Assembly: GCA_040269895.1 (NCBI GenBank)
Contig: CP158568.1
Location: forward strand, 1,892,716-1,956,715
DNA from: Ancalomicrobiaceae bacterium S20
GTDB taxonomy: Bacteria > Pseudomonadota > Alphaproteobacteria > Rhizobiales > Ancalomicrobiaceae
Length of the DNA stretch: 64,000 nucleotides
Direction: 5' to 3'
In this document: positions 45,216 through 54,394 of the stretch, piece after piece
How the letters are laid out: every line of letters begins with the position of its first letter
Position numbering within the stretch: the stretch's first letter is position 1
Notes under the pieces: generated by a model
Seen by the model: the letters and a program-made list of their open reading frames with translations, nothing else
Databases searched by the model: none
What the model was told of the DNA's origin: nothing
Translations under genes and position numbers: made by a program

Positions 45216-45326
45216 GTGCAAGAGTTCAAGCGCGTTCTCGGTCATTTGTCTGCGCCCAGCGCCTTCGATTTCGGCCTGATTCTGTGCCTTCTCGGCATGG
45301 CCGCGATCGGCTTCAGCCTGTCCTGA
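45216..45326 (+). CDS. possible 36-residue hydrophobic peptide
   Basis: GTG 45216 to TGA 45324-45326 encodes a 36-residue peptide with a short basic start (QEFKRVLGH) and one hydrophobic segment of about 18 residues (FGLILCLLGMAAIGFSL). It looks like a single-helix membrane peptide. No clear Shine-Dalgarno sequence is seen and no family is recognised, so the call is tentative. Confidence 0.3.
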   Translation: MQEFKRVLGHLSAPSAFDFGLILCLLGMAAIGFSLS

Positions 45327-45528
45327 AGGCCGGCCTTTCAGCGAGATCTCGTCCGACGACGTGGCGAGGTCGCCGCGCTCCTGCCGCTCCGTATCCGCCG
45401 CCGCGCCCTCGTCGGCCCGGCCGCGCGGCTTATAGCATCATCGCCAAAGGGATCAGGTGATCCGCTCAACCCCTCGTGCGCCCGCGCTCGGGGGCTTCCC
45501 TGTTTGTGTCACGGACGGGTCGGGGCAC

Positions 45529-45554
45529 AAAAAAGCCCGGGCAGGACCCGGGCT
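45529..45554 (-). terminator. rho-independent terminator of the small membrane-protein gene
   Basis: An eight-base perfect stem (45534-45541 with 45547-45554) and a five-base loop are read on the minus strand into six T residues. It lies 27 bases after the stop of the gene at 45581. Confidence 0.8.
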
Positions 45555-45580
45555 TGTTGCAGGCGTCCGATCGGCTCGGA

Positions 45581-45790
45581 TCAGAAGAGCCTCGCCAGAT
45601 AGAACAGCGCGTCGAGGCCGGCCAGCACCACGATCAGGCCGAGCGCGAAGCGCACGCGCCGCAAATCCGCCGCCGCCACCTCCGGCTTGGCCGGAGCCGC
45701 CGCCGTATCGGCACCCAGAGCCGTTCCGCCCAGCGAAGTCCCAGCGAGAGCCGTCCCGACGACCGAACCCGTATCACTCACGAACGACAT
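45581..45790 (-). CDS. small single-helix membrane protein
   Basis: A 69-residue protein from ATG 45790 (MSFVSDTGSV); ATG 45811 would add seven residues. A Gly/Ala/Thr-rich N-terminal half is followed by LRRVRFALGLIVVLAGLDALFYLARLF, one membrane helix at the very C-terminus. No family is recognised. A clear terminator follows, which supports a genuine transcript. Confidence 0.6.
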   Translation of the reverse strand: MSFVSDTGSVVGTALAGTSLGGTALGADTAAAPAKPEVAAADLRRVRFALGLIVVLAGLDALFYLARLF

Positions 45791-45892
45791 ATTTCCGCCC
45801 TCGAATTTCAAAGCTCCGACCTTCCGAGCATCGCCTTCGGTTGCTTACCGATTTCTGAATCTCGGTGAGCAACGAACCGGAAAAGCTGGGCA

Positions 45893-47725
45893 TCACAAGG
45901 GCCTCGTGCCCGTCTCGGCCACATCGGCGACGCGCAGTTGCACTCTTGCATCACCTTGCCAGTGGTCCAGCCCGAGGTAGCCGGCCACATGCAACGGCCG
46001 ACCGCGCGCACCGAGGATGGCGCGGCCGAGCGGCTCGTCGGCGGCGCGGAAGGCGATGGCCTTCAGGGTCGAGCCGTCACCCGCCGCGAGCTGCAGCCGC
46101 ACATGGCCGCTGCCGACCGTATCGGCGAAGGTGATGCGATGGGCCGGGAAGGCGAAGACCGGCTCGGAATGGCCCGAGCCATAGGGGCCGGCCTTCTCGA
46201 TCATCTCGACGAAGGCGCGCGTCGCCGCCCCGGCCGACAAGGCGCCATCGACCTTCAAGGCCACATGCGCACTCGCCGCCGCGACCGGATCGCTCAGGCG
46301 CGCTTCGAGAAATGCGGTCAGGTCGTCGAGCCGGTCGCGCGCCACCGTGAGACCGGCCGCCATCGCATGACCGCCGCCCTTGACCAGGATCCCGGCTTCG
46401 ACCGCGGCACGCACGGCGGCGCCGAGATCGACGCCGGGGATCGAGCGGCCCGAGCCGGTGCCGTGGCTGCCGCGATCGAACGAGATCGCGAAGGCCGGGC
46501 GCCGCAGCCGCTCCTTCAGCCGCGCCGAGATGAGGCCGACGATGCCCGGATGCCAGGTCTCGGCATGGGCGACCACCACCGCCGGCGGCTGATCGCCATG
46601 GGCGGCGAAGACCTGCGCGTCGGCTTCCGCCAGCATGCCGGCCTCGATCGCCTGCCGCTCCTTGTTCAGCGTATCGAGCTCGGCCGCGATGCGCTCGGCC
46701 TCGACCGGATCGTCGGTGGCGAGCAGGCGCGCGCCGAGCGCGGCGTCGCCGATGCGGCCGCCGGCATTGATGCGCGGGCCGATCATGAAACCGAGGTGAT
46801 AGGGCGAGACCGGGCCGGACAGGCGTGCGACGTCGGCGAGCGCAGCAAGGCCGGCATTGCGGCGCCCGCGCGCGGCGGCGAGCCCCTTCACCACGAAGGC
46901 GCGGTTCAGCCCGACGAGCGGCACGACGTCCGCGACGGTGCCGAGCGCGACCAGATCGAGCAGCTCGAGCAGGTTCGGTTCGGCCCGGCCACGGAACGCG
47001 CCGCGGGCGCGCAAGACCCGATTGAGCGCCACGACGGTCAGGAAGGTCACGCCGACGGCGGCCAGATGGCCGAGGCCGGACAGATCGTCGTGGCGGTTCG
47101 GGTTCACGATCGCGACCGCCGACGGCAGGCTCGCGCCGACCTGATGGTGATCGACCACGACGGTGTCGAGCCCGATCTTCGCCGCCGTTTCCAGCGCCTC
47201 GTGGCTGGTCGTGCCGCAATCGAGCGTCACGAGCAGCCGGGCGCCGCGGCCGGCGAGCGTCTTCAAGGCCTCGGAGTTCGGGCCATAGCCCTCGATCAGG
47301 CGATCGGGGATGTAGATCTCGGGATCGGCGCCGACCTGGCGCAGGTAGCGCGCGAGCACGGCGGCGCTGGTCGCGCCGTCGACGTCGTAGTCGGCGAAGA
47401 TCGCGATGCGCTCGCCGGTCCGGACCGCATCGGCGATGCGCTCGACGGCGGCGCCCATGTCGGTCAGCGTCGCGGGATCCGGCATCAGATCCTTGATGGT
47501 CGGATCGAGGAAGGCGAGCGCCGCATCGATGCCAACGCCGCGGCCGGCGAGCACGCGCGCGACGAGATCCGGCAGGTCGTGCCGTTGCACCATGGCAAGC
47601 GCCGCCGCCGCGCCGGACGTATCGAGCCGGTCGCGCCAGGGCCGGCCGGTCGCCGAACGCTCGACACCGAGGACCGCGCGCGCCGCGTCGTCCTCGGCAA
47701 AGCCGGAGAATCGCTGGAAAGTCAT
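45893..47725 (-). CDS. recJ: single-stranded-DNA-specific exonuclease RecJ
   Basis: A 610-residue 5'-3' exonuclease of recombination and repair. The DHH phosphoesterase motifs are present in order: FADYDVDGATSAA (motif I, about residue 110), LDCGTTSHEAL, VVVDHHQVG (motif III), VALGTVADVVPL and, in the DHHA1 domain, HGTGSGRSIPG and GGGHAMAAG. A C-terminal OB-type domain completes the normal length. In many Hyphomicrobiales recJ sits close to glpX and hom; here about 5.6 kb of other genes intervene. Confidence 0.96.
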   Translation of the reverse strand: MTFQRFSGFAEDDAARAVLGVERSATGRPWRDRLDTSGAAAALAMVQRHDLPDLVARVLAGRGVGIDAALAFLDPTIKDLMPDPATLTDMGAAVERIADAVRTGERIAIFADYDVDGATSAAVLARYLRQVGADPEIYIPDRLIEGYGPNSEALKTLAGRGARLLVTLDCGTTSHEALETAAKIGLDTVVVDHHQVGASLPSAVAIVNPNRHDDLSGLGHLAAVGVTFLTVVALNRVLRARGAFRGRAEPNLLELLDLVALGTVADVVPLVGLNRAFVVKGLAAARGRRNAGLAALADVARLSGPVSPYHLGFMIGPRINAGGRIGDAALGARLLATDDPVEAERIAAELDTLNKERQAIEAGMLAEADAQVFAAHGDQPPAVVVAHAETWHPGIVGLISARLKERLRRPAFAISFDRGSHGTGSGRSIPGVDLGAAVRAAVEAGILVKGGGHAMAAGLTVARDRLDDLTAFLEARLSDPVAAASAHVALKVDGALSAGAATRAFVEMIEKAGPYGSGHSEPVFAFPAHRITFADTVGSGHVRLQLAAGDGSTLKAIAFRAADEPLGRAILGARGRPLHVAGYLGLDHWQGDARVQLRVADVAETGTRPL

Positions 47726-47934
47726 GGCGCGATTCTAGCGGATTTTCCGCGGCGGCGGGGAGCGATCGGCAGCCGCCTGCCGGATACCGGACTTGAGGCA
47801 GCGTAAAGCGGCCCGCGGTGAGGCGCTCGGGTCGATCCCGCGGCTCTTGACGGACCATCGGCCGGCCATAAAAATCACTGCGCCCTCGACGGCCTGCTCG
47901 ACATTTCGGCGGAGCGCCGTCCCGCGGCAGCCTC

Positions 47935-48468
47935 GTGGAGGCTTCCTTGATCCTGAAATCGCTGCTCCTTTCGCTCGTCCGCTACAAGGCGGCGGCCGAT
48001 GACGCATTGCTCGATGCCGTGCGCGCCTGCGCGGACACCGCCGACCCGACCGACCACGCGAAGGCCCTGCGGCTCCTGAACCACATCCACGTCGTCGACC
48101 GGATCTTCCGCGCCCATCTGACCGGCGTCGCCCATGGTTATACGGCCGAGGCGCCGCCCGTGCCGCCCATCGCCACGCTCGCCGAGGCGATCCGCGCGAC
48201 CGACCGCTGGTATGTCGATCATGTCGCCGCGAGCGATCCCGCCACCCTCGACGAGCCGGTCGCCTTCACCTTCACCGACGGGCAGGCCGGGCGGATGACG
48301 CGCGCCGAGATCCTGGCCCATGTCGTCACCCATGCCGGCTATCATCGCGGCGAGATCGGCCGACTGCTGCCGGGTGTCGGTGCCGCGAGCGAGCGGGACG
48401 TCTTCGCGGGGCATCTGCATCGGGCCGAGCCTGCGCGACGGATGCAGGCGAGCGCCGCCGTCGCGTGA
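47935..48468 (+). CDS. DinB family protein
   Basis: A 177-residue four-helix-bundle protein. The metal-binding histidines of the DinB fold are visible in LLNHIHVVDRIF (about residue 50) and HVVTHAGYHRGEIGRLL (about residues 125-142). Many members are thiol-dependent enzymes or damage-induced proteins. The start is GTG 47935; TTG 47947 is possible. It is divergent from recJ with 209 bases between. Confidence 0.85.
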   Translation: MEASLILKSLLLSLVRYKAAADDALLDAVRACADTADPTDHAKALRLLNHIHVVDRIFRAHLTGVAHGYTAEAPPVPPIATLAEAIRATDRWYVDHVAASDPATLDEPVAFTFTDGQAGRMTRAEILAHVVTHAGYHRGEIGRLLPGVGAASERDVFAGHLHRAEPARRMQASAAVA

Positions 48469-48554
48469 CCGGCCGCGCGCTCATTCGCTCCTGAACCGAA
48501 CCGGTGGCCGGGCGGCGAATGCCGACGCCCGGCCACACCGTCACCGCCGCCGCG

Positions 48555-49586
48555 TCACCGAGCGGCGAAGCGCTTGGCGCCGGCGACGCAGGCGACGATG
48601 CCGAGCGTGACGACGAGCATCGCCGGGGTGACCGCGTCGCCGAGCAGTACGGCGGAGAGCACAAGGCCGAAGAACGGCTGCAGGAGCTGCAGCTGTCCAA
48701 CCGCCGCGGCGCCGCCGGCGAGGCCGCGATACCAGAACACGAAACCGATCAGCATCGAGAAGATCGAGACATAGCCGAGCCCGGCCCAGGCGGAGGGCGG
48801 GACGGCGCCGAGGCCGGTCGGCATCAGCCCGAGCGCCAGCGGCAGAACCAGCGGCAGCGCGATGACCAGCGCCCAGCAGATCACCTGCCAGCCGCCCAGC
48901 CGGCGCGACAGGCGCGCGCCCTCCGCATAGCCGAAACCGCAGGCGAGGATCGCACCGAGCATCAGCGCGGCGCCGACGAGCGGGTCCGCGCCCGGACGCA
49001 GTCCCACACCGACGGGGGTTGTCGGCCCGGCCGAAGAGGCGCCCGACCCCGCTCCCGAACCGGCCATGCGCGCCAAACCGTCCGCCGCGTGCTCCACGCC
49101 GGAACCCACCGACCCGAGGGTCGCCGGTTCCGTTCCCGCCGAGCCAAGTCCAACCCCTGCCCTGAGCCCGGCCAATGCAAAGCCGACGACCAGGGCGGCG
49201 CCGACGAGGGCGAACGCCCAGAAGGCCGGCCGCGGCCGCTCGCCGCCGCGCAGGACCGCGAAGACGGCCGTGCTCAGCGGCAACAGGCCGATGAAGACGA
49301 CCGACTGCGCCGAGGTGATGTGCTGCAGGGCGAAAGCAGTCAGCAACGGAAAGCCGATCACGACGCCGAGCCCGGTCGCGGCTAGAGCCCACAAATCCGC
49401 GCGGTCCGGACGGCGCTCACCGAGCAGCAGCAGCGCCCCAGCGGCCAGAATTCCTGCGATCGCTGCACGCGCATTGGTCAGGAACAGTGGCGCAAAACCG
49501 GACACGGCGATCTTCGTTGCCGGCAACGATGCACTGAAAATCAGAACACCGATGAAGCCGTCGAGCCAGCCTCTTGCACCATTCAT
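48555..49586 (-). CDS. DMT/EamA family exporter
   Basis: 343 residues from ATG 49586, with ten predicted helices in two EamA halves (FSASLPATKIAVSGFAP, VFIGLLPLSTAVFAVL, FSMLIGFVFWYRGLA, LQLLQPFFGLVLSAVLLGD). A Gly/Ser/Ala-rich loop of about 55 residues between the halves is unusually long. Such carriers export amino acids or metabolites. It is divergent from a MocR regulator, an arrangement that usually means the regulator controls the exporter. Confidence 0.88.
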   Translation of the reverse strand: MNGARGWLDGFIGVLIFSASLPATKIAVSGFAPLFLTNARAAIAGILAAGALLLLGERRPDRADLWALAATGLGVVIGFPLLTAFALQHITSAQSVVFIGLLPLSTAVFAVLRGGERPRPAFWAFALVGAALVVGFALAGLRAGVGLGSAGTEPATLGSVGSGVEHAADGLARMAGSGAGSGASSAGPTTPVGVGLRPGADPLVGAALMLGAILACGFGYAEGARLSRRLGGWQVICWALVIALPLVLPLALGLMPTGLGAVPPSAWAGLGYVSIFSMLIGFVFWYRGLAGGAAAVGQLQLLQPFFGLVLSAVLLGDAVTPAMLVVTLGIVACVAGAKRFAAR

Positions 49587-49669
49587 TGCTCGTTTTCCTC
49601 GTCTTTTTGCCGCAATCAGCAATACGGCCTCAGACACAGGATGGTGTACAGCACGTGGTCATGCTAGAA

Positions 49670-49717
49670 ACAGTTCAGTACGATTTCCATGAACTGTATT
49701 GAATTTTGGACCAATAC
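49670..49717. promoter_or_regulatory. candidate MocR operator
   Basis: Two inverted repeats lie between the divergent genes: ACAGTTCA (49670-49677) with TGAACTGT (49690-49697), perfect arms 12 bases apart, and GTATTG (49696-49701) with CAATAC (49712-49717), 10 bases apart. The position just ahead of both genes fits an operator for the MocR protein. Confidence 0.5.
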
Positions 49718-49719
49718 GG

Positions 49720-51297
49720 ATGATCAACCGTACTGATGACAAAACACCATCCGTGACGCTCGTCGAGCGGATCGCGCGATCGGTCCGCGACCGCGTCGCC
49801 GAGGGGGCGCTGGTCGCCGGGTCGAGGCTCCTGTCGGTCCGGCGCGCGGCCGAGACCTACGGCGTCTCGAAGTCGACGGTGGTCGAGGCCTATGACCGGC
49901 TGGTCGCCGAAGGGGTGATCATCTCGCGGCCCGGCTCGGGCTTCACCGTCGCCGGACGGCCGGCGCCTGTGTCACCGGCCGAGGTCGGCCCGAAGCGGGA
50001 TCGGGCGATCGATCCGTTCTGGGTTTCGCGGCAGGCGCTCGAGGCCGAGGGCGCGCGCACTGTGCCGGGCTGCGGCTGGGTGCCGGCGAGCTGGTTGCCG
50101 CAAGACGCCGTCCGCAAGGCGCTGCGTTCCGCCTCCCGCCTGCCCTCGGTCGAGATCGCCGATTATGCGACGCCGCTCGGTTCGCCGACGCTGCGCGCGG
50201 TAATCGCCCGGCGGATCGCGGCGCAGGGGCTCGAGATTTCGTCCGACGCCGTCATGCTGACCGAGTCCGGCACGCAGGCGATCGACCTCGTCTGCCGGCT
50301 CATGATCGAGCGTGGCGACACCGTGCTGGTCGACGACCCGTGCTACTTCAATTTCCAGGCGCTGCTGCGCGTGCACCGGGCCAAGGTCGTCGGTGTGCCG
50401 ATGACGCCGTCCGGCCCCGATCCGGCCGCCTTCGCCGCGCTCGTCGCCGAACATCGGCCGCGGCTCTACCTGACCAATTCCGGCATCCACAATCCGACCG
50501 GCGCGAACCTCGCCCCGGCGATCGCGCACCGGATCCTCAAGGTCGCGGAAGCCTTCGACCTCACCATCGTCGAGGACGACATCTTCGCCGATTTCGAGAC
50601 CGAGCCGAGCCCGCGGCTCGCCACTCTCGACGGTCTCGAGCGCGTCGTCCGCGTCGGGTCGTTCTCCAAGACCCTGTCGGCGTCGCTGCGCGCCGGCTAT
50701 GTCGCCGCCCGACCGGACTGGATCGAGGCGCTGGTCGACCTGAAGATCGCCACCAGCTTCGGCGGCGGCCGGCTCGCCGCCGATGTGATCGCGGCGGTGC
50801 TCCAGGACGGCGCCTATCGCCGGCACCTCGGCGCGCTCCACGCCAAGCTTGCCGGCGCGCGCGAACGGGTCGGCCGGAACCTGCGCACGATCGGCATCGA
50901 GCCCTGGATCGAGCCCGCGGGCGGGCTGTTCCTCTGGTGCCAGCTGCCCGACGGGCTCGACTCCGCCGAGATCGCCGCCAAGGCGCTGAAGGAGGGCATC
51001 GTGCTCGCGCCCGGCAACGTGTTCTCGCCGAGCGAGACGGCCGGGCGGTTCCTGCGTTTCAACGTGGCGCAGTCGCTCGATTCCAAACTCTACAAGGTGC
51101 TCGCCGGCGTCATGGGCGCGAAGGCGCGCCCGCGCGAACCGTCGAAGATCGAACAGATGTCGCTGTTCGCCGCCGACCGCCCGAAGCCGAAACGCGGGCG
51201 GCGCAAGGATGGGGTAGCGACCGAGGTCGACACGCTCGACGGGGCCGCGATCGCGCTGGCCGGGTCATCGGCCGAAGACGACGCGGTCGCAGGTTGA
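49720..51297 (+). CDS. MocR family regulator (GntR HTH fused to PLP aminotransferase fold)
   Basis: 525 residues from ATG 49720; TTG 49699 would add seven residues. The N-terminal GntR winged helix (about 8-75) has LLSVRRAAETYGVSKSTVVEAYDRL. The fold-I aminotransferase domain (about 100-465) has LTNSGIHNPTG, VEDDIFADFE and the PLP lysine in VGSFSKTLSASLRAGYV. A Lys/Arg-rich tail follows. MocR proteins sense PLP-linked amino acids and act on a divergent target, here the EamA exporter. Confidence 0.92.
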   Translation: MINRTDDKTPSVTLVERIARSVRDRVAEGALVAGSRLLSVRRAAETYGVSKSTVVEAYDRLVAEGVIISRPGSGFTVAGRPAPVSPAEVGPKRDRAIDPFWVSRQALEAEGARTVPGCGWVPASWLPQDAVRKALRSASRLPSVEIADYATPLGSPTLRAVIARRIAAQGLEISSDAVMLTESGTQAIDLVCRLMIERGDTVLVDDPCYFNFQALLRVHRAKVVGVPMTPSGPDPAAFAALVAEHRPRLYLTNSGIHNPTGANLAPAIAHRILKVAEAFDLTIVEDDIFADFETEPSPRLATLDGLERVVRVGSFSKTLSASLRAGYVAARPDWIEALVDLKIATSFGGGRLAADVIAAVLQDGAYRRHLGALHAKLAGARERVGRNLRTIGIEPWIEPAGGLFLWCQLPDGLDSAEIAAKALKEGIVLAPGNVFSPSETAGRFLRFNVAQSLDSKLYKVLAGVMGAKARPREPSKIEQMSLFAADRPKPKRGRRKDGVATEVDTLDGAAIALAGSSAEDDAVAG

Positions 51298-51589
51298 GCG
51301 CCGGTCGCTCGACCGGTCACGCGCTGCGTGCTTCGTCCGATTATTTGTCTGAGCGCGGTCGGACGGTGCGACCGACGGCTCGACAGCGTCACTCCGTCAG
51401 TCCCTGCCCTTCCTTGGCCCTATCGCGCGCCCGCGGCGCCGGTCAGGGGCGACGCTACGTGAGCGCCACGGCCGAGCGGGCGCGGCTCTCGGCGGGTCAC
51501 GTTTTCGCCAACCCGGACGAAGCGTCTTGGCTTCGACACGGTGCGCGACGTCATATGGGCTCGAACCATACGAGCGAGGCACCGCGCCC

Positions 51590-53269
51590 ATGACCATCTC
51601 CCGCAAGCCCGGCGCCGTCGCGGCGCTCGCCCTCGCGCTCATCGCAGGCGCGCCGGCTTCCTTCGCCGAGGACGTCGCGCCGGCCGCATCCGAGACCCGC
51701 ACCGCGCCGGAGGCGCGGCCGGCGCAGCGCGATCAGCGGACCGGACAGCCGAGTGCGCCTCGCGATGCGGGCCGACAGGGCGGCGAGCGCGGCAACGCGC
51801 AGGAAGCGCGCGATCAGGGCGACCGCGATGGGCCGGACCGGCCGAACGAGCGCCGGCGCGACACCTCTCAAGGCAGCACGAGCGCCGCCGACCATCGCCG
51901 ACTGCCGCCTGACAGCACGACGCGGCAGACGCTCGCGCTGCCCGGCCGCACGCTCGCCTTCACCGCAACGGCCGGATCGATCCGGCTCTTCGACGACAAG
52001 AACGAGCCGGAAGCCGACATCGCCTACACGGCCTACATCCGCGACGGCGAGGATCCGCGCAGCCGCCCCGTGACCTTCGTGTTCAACGGCGGTCCGGGCG
52101 CCTCCTCGGCCTGGCTGCAGCTCGGCAATGCCGGCCCGTGGCGGCTACCGATGGCGGGCGAGGCGCTCAGCCCCTCGGCGCCGCCGGAGGTGCAGCCGAA
52201 CGCCGAGACCTGGCTCGACTTCACCGACCTCGTCTTCATCGACCCGGTCGGCACCGGCTACAGCCGCTTCGCCGGCTCCGGCGAGGACCTGCGCAAGCGC
52301 TACTTCTCGGTCGAGGGCGATGCGCGCTCGATCGCGCGCGTGATCCGGCGCTGGGTGGAGCGGTCGAACCGGCTCCTGTCGCCCAAGTATGTCATGGGCG
52401 AGAGCTACGGCGGCATCCGCGGGCCGAAGGTCGTGCACGACCTGCAGACCCGCGAGGGCATCGGCGTGCGCGGCCTGATTCTGGTCTCGCCGGTCATGGA
52501 TTTCCGCCTGTCGGGCTCGCCCGTCCTGCGCCATGTCGCCAACCTGCCGACCATGACGGCGGTGGCGCGCGAGGCGAAGGGGCCGGTAACGCGCGCCGAT
52601 CTCGCCGACGTCGAGGCTTACGCGCAGAGCGATTTCCTGATGGATCTGGTCAAGGGCGAGGCCGACCAGGCTGCCACCGACCGGCTCGCCGACAAGGTCT
52701 CGGGCTTCACCGGCCTCGACCGCACGCTCGTCGCCCGGCTCGGCGCGCGCGTCGATGCGATCGAGTTCCGCCGTGCCCTCGACCGCGCCGATGGCCGGGT
52801 CGCCGGGCGCTACGACGCCTCGGTCTCGATGCTCGATCCGTTCCCGGATTCGAGCTTCTTCCGCTTCGGCGACGCCTCCTCGGATCCGCTGATCGCGCCG
52901 ATGACGAGCGCGGCGGTCGACCTGACCACGCGCCGGCTCGGCTGGCGGCCGGAGGGCAACTATGCGCTGCTGAGCGAGCAGGTGAACCGCGCCTGGGACT
53001 GGGGCCGCGGCACCAATCCGGTCGAGTCGGTCCAGCAGATCCGTCAGATCCTGGCGCTCGACCCGAAGCTGAAGCTGATCGTCGCGCACGGCATCTTCGA
53101 TCTGGCGACGCCCTACTTCGGCTCCAAGATCGAGCTCGACCAGCTGCCGCCGACCCTGACCCGTCCCGACCGCGTCAAGCTGGTCGTCTACCCCGGCGGC
53201 CACATGTTCTATTCGCGCGACGACAGCCGCAAGGCGCTGCGCGCCGAGGCGGAGGCCTTGATGAGGTGA
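51590..53269 (+). CDS. S10 family serine carboxypeptidase-like protein, exported
   Basis: 559 residues from ATG 51590. The signal peptide ends near ASFAEDV (about residue 27), then about 85 disordered Arg/Gln/Asp-rich residues precede the peptidase domain. Family S10 features are FVFNGGPGASSAWLQLG (oxyanion region), the nucleophile in GESYGGIRGP, the Asp in HGIFDLATPYFG and the His in YPGGHMFYS. It should cleave C-terminal residues from peptides in the periplasm or outside. A weak hairpin at 53297-53320 lies between it and the convergent glpX. Confidence 0.9.
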   Translation: MTISRKPGAVAALALALIAGAPASFAEDVAPAASETRTAPEARPAQRDQRTGQPSAPRDAGRQGGERGNAQEARDQGDRDGPDRPNERRRDTSQGSTSAADHRRLPPDSTTRQTLALPGRTLAFTATAGSIRLFDDKNEPEADIAYTAYIRDGEDPRSRPVTFVFNGGPGASSAWLQLGNAGPWRLPMAGEALSPSAPPEVQPNAETWLDFTDLVFIDPVGTGYSRFAGSGEDLRKRYFSVEGDARSIARVIRRWVERSNRLLSPKYVMGESYGGIRGPKVVHDLQTREGIGVRGLILVSPVMDFRLSGSPVLRHVANLPTMTAVAREAKGPVTRADLADVEAYAQSDFLMDLVKGEADQAATDRLADKVSGFTGLDRTLVARLGARVDAIEFRRALDRADGRVAGRYDASVSMLDPFPDSSFFRFGDASSDPLIAPMTSAAVDLTTRRLGWRPEGNYALLSEQVNRAWDWGRGTNPVESVQQIRQILALDPKLKLIVAHGIFDLATPYFGSKIELDQLPPTLTRPDRVKLVVYPGGHMFYSRDDSRKALRAEAEALMR

Positions 53270-53360
53270 GCGGGGCCTGAGGGGCGCGAACGAAAGCGGC
53301 CGGAGCGAATGCCCCGGCCGAACAAATCCTACGCCAGTCAGAGCAAGCCGAGGCCCTCGC

Positions 53361-54365
53361 TCACTCGAACTTGTCGAGCTGCGTGTGCATGGCGCGGATC
53401 CAGCGGACCGTGCCGGTCGAGGAGCGCATCACCACGGTGTTGGTGGTGATCGAGTTGCGGCCGAACTTCACGCCTTGCAGGAAATTGCCGTCGGTGACGC
53501 CGGTGGCGGCGAACAGGACGTCGCCCTTGGCCATTTCTTCGAGGCCGTATTTCTTGCGCGGGTCCTTGATGCCCATGCGCGCGGCGCGCTCGATCTTCTC
53601 GGGGCGATCGAGGATCAGCCGGCCCTGCATCTGGCCGCCGATGCAGCGCAGCGCGGCGGCCGCCAGCACGCCTTCCGGCGCGCCGCCGATGCCCAAATAG
53701 ATGTCGATGCCGGTCTCGGTCGGCTCGGTCGTGTGGATCACGCCGGCGACGTCGCCGTCGCCGATCAGGCGGATCGAGGCGCCGGTGGCGCGGACGTCCT
53801 CGATCAGCTTGGCGTGGCGCGGGCGATCGAGGATGCAGGCGGTGATCTCGCCGACCGGCACACCCTTGGCGGCCGCGACGGCGCGGATATTGTCGGCCGG
53901 CGGGGCGTCGAGATCGACGATGCCGGCCGGGAAGCCCGGGCCGATCGCGATCTTGTCCATGTAGACGTCCGGCGCATTCAGGAGGCTGCCGGCCTCGGCG
54001 AGCGCGATGACCGCGATCGAGTTCGGCAGGTTCTTGGCGCAGATCGTCGTGCCTTCCAGCGGGTCGAGCGCAATGTCGACCGCCGGGCCCTTGCCCGTGC
54101 CGACCTTCTCGCCGATGTAGAGCATCGGCGCCTCGTCGCGCTCGCCCTCGCCGATGACCACCGTGCCGTCGATCGGCAGATGGTTCAGCTCCTGGCGCAT
54201 GGCGTCGACGGCGGCCTGATCGGCGGCCATCTCGTCGCCGCGGCCGCGCAACCGCGCCGCCGCGACCGCCGCGCGTTCGGTGACGCGCGCCAGTTCGAGG
54301 GTCAGGATCCGATCGAGGGACGACGCTTCGACGGGCTTCATCGACTTCTGCTTGCTCGACGCCAT
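53361..54365 (-). CDS. glpX: class II fructose-1,6-bisphosphatase GlpX
   Basis: 334 residues from ATG 54365, with GGGAG about nine bases before it; a GTG at 54398 overlapping the hom stop is an alternative. Motifs of the lithium-sensitive phosphatase fold are GTVVIGEGERDEAPML, DPLEGTT (metal site) and LGIGGAPEGVLAAAAL, with RLIGDGDVAG in the centre. It removes the 1-phosphate in gluconeogenesis. It follows hom by 29 bases, so the two are likely cotranscribed. Confidence 0.95.
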   Translation of the reverse strand: MASSKQKSMKPVEASSLDRILTLELARVTERAAVAAARLRGRGDEMAADQAAVDAMRQELNHLPIDGTVVIGEGERDEAPMLYIGEKVGTGKGPAVDIALDPLEGTTICAKNLPNSIAVIALAEAGSLLNAPDVYMDKIAIGPGFPAGIVDLDAPPADNIRAVAAAKGVPVGEITACILDRPRHAKLIEDVRATGASIRLIGDGDVAGVIHTTEPTETGIDIYLGIGGAPEGVLAAAALRCIGGQMQGRLILDRPEKIERAARMGIKDPRKKYGLEEMAKGDVLFAATGVTDGNFLQGVKFGRNSITTNTVVMRSSTGTVRWIRAMHTQLDKFE

Positions 54366-54394
54366 GGACTGTTCGCTCCCGAACGCCGGGCCCG

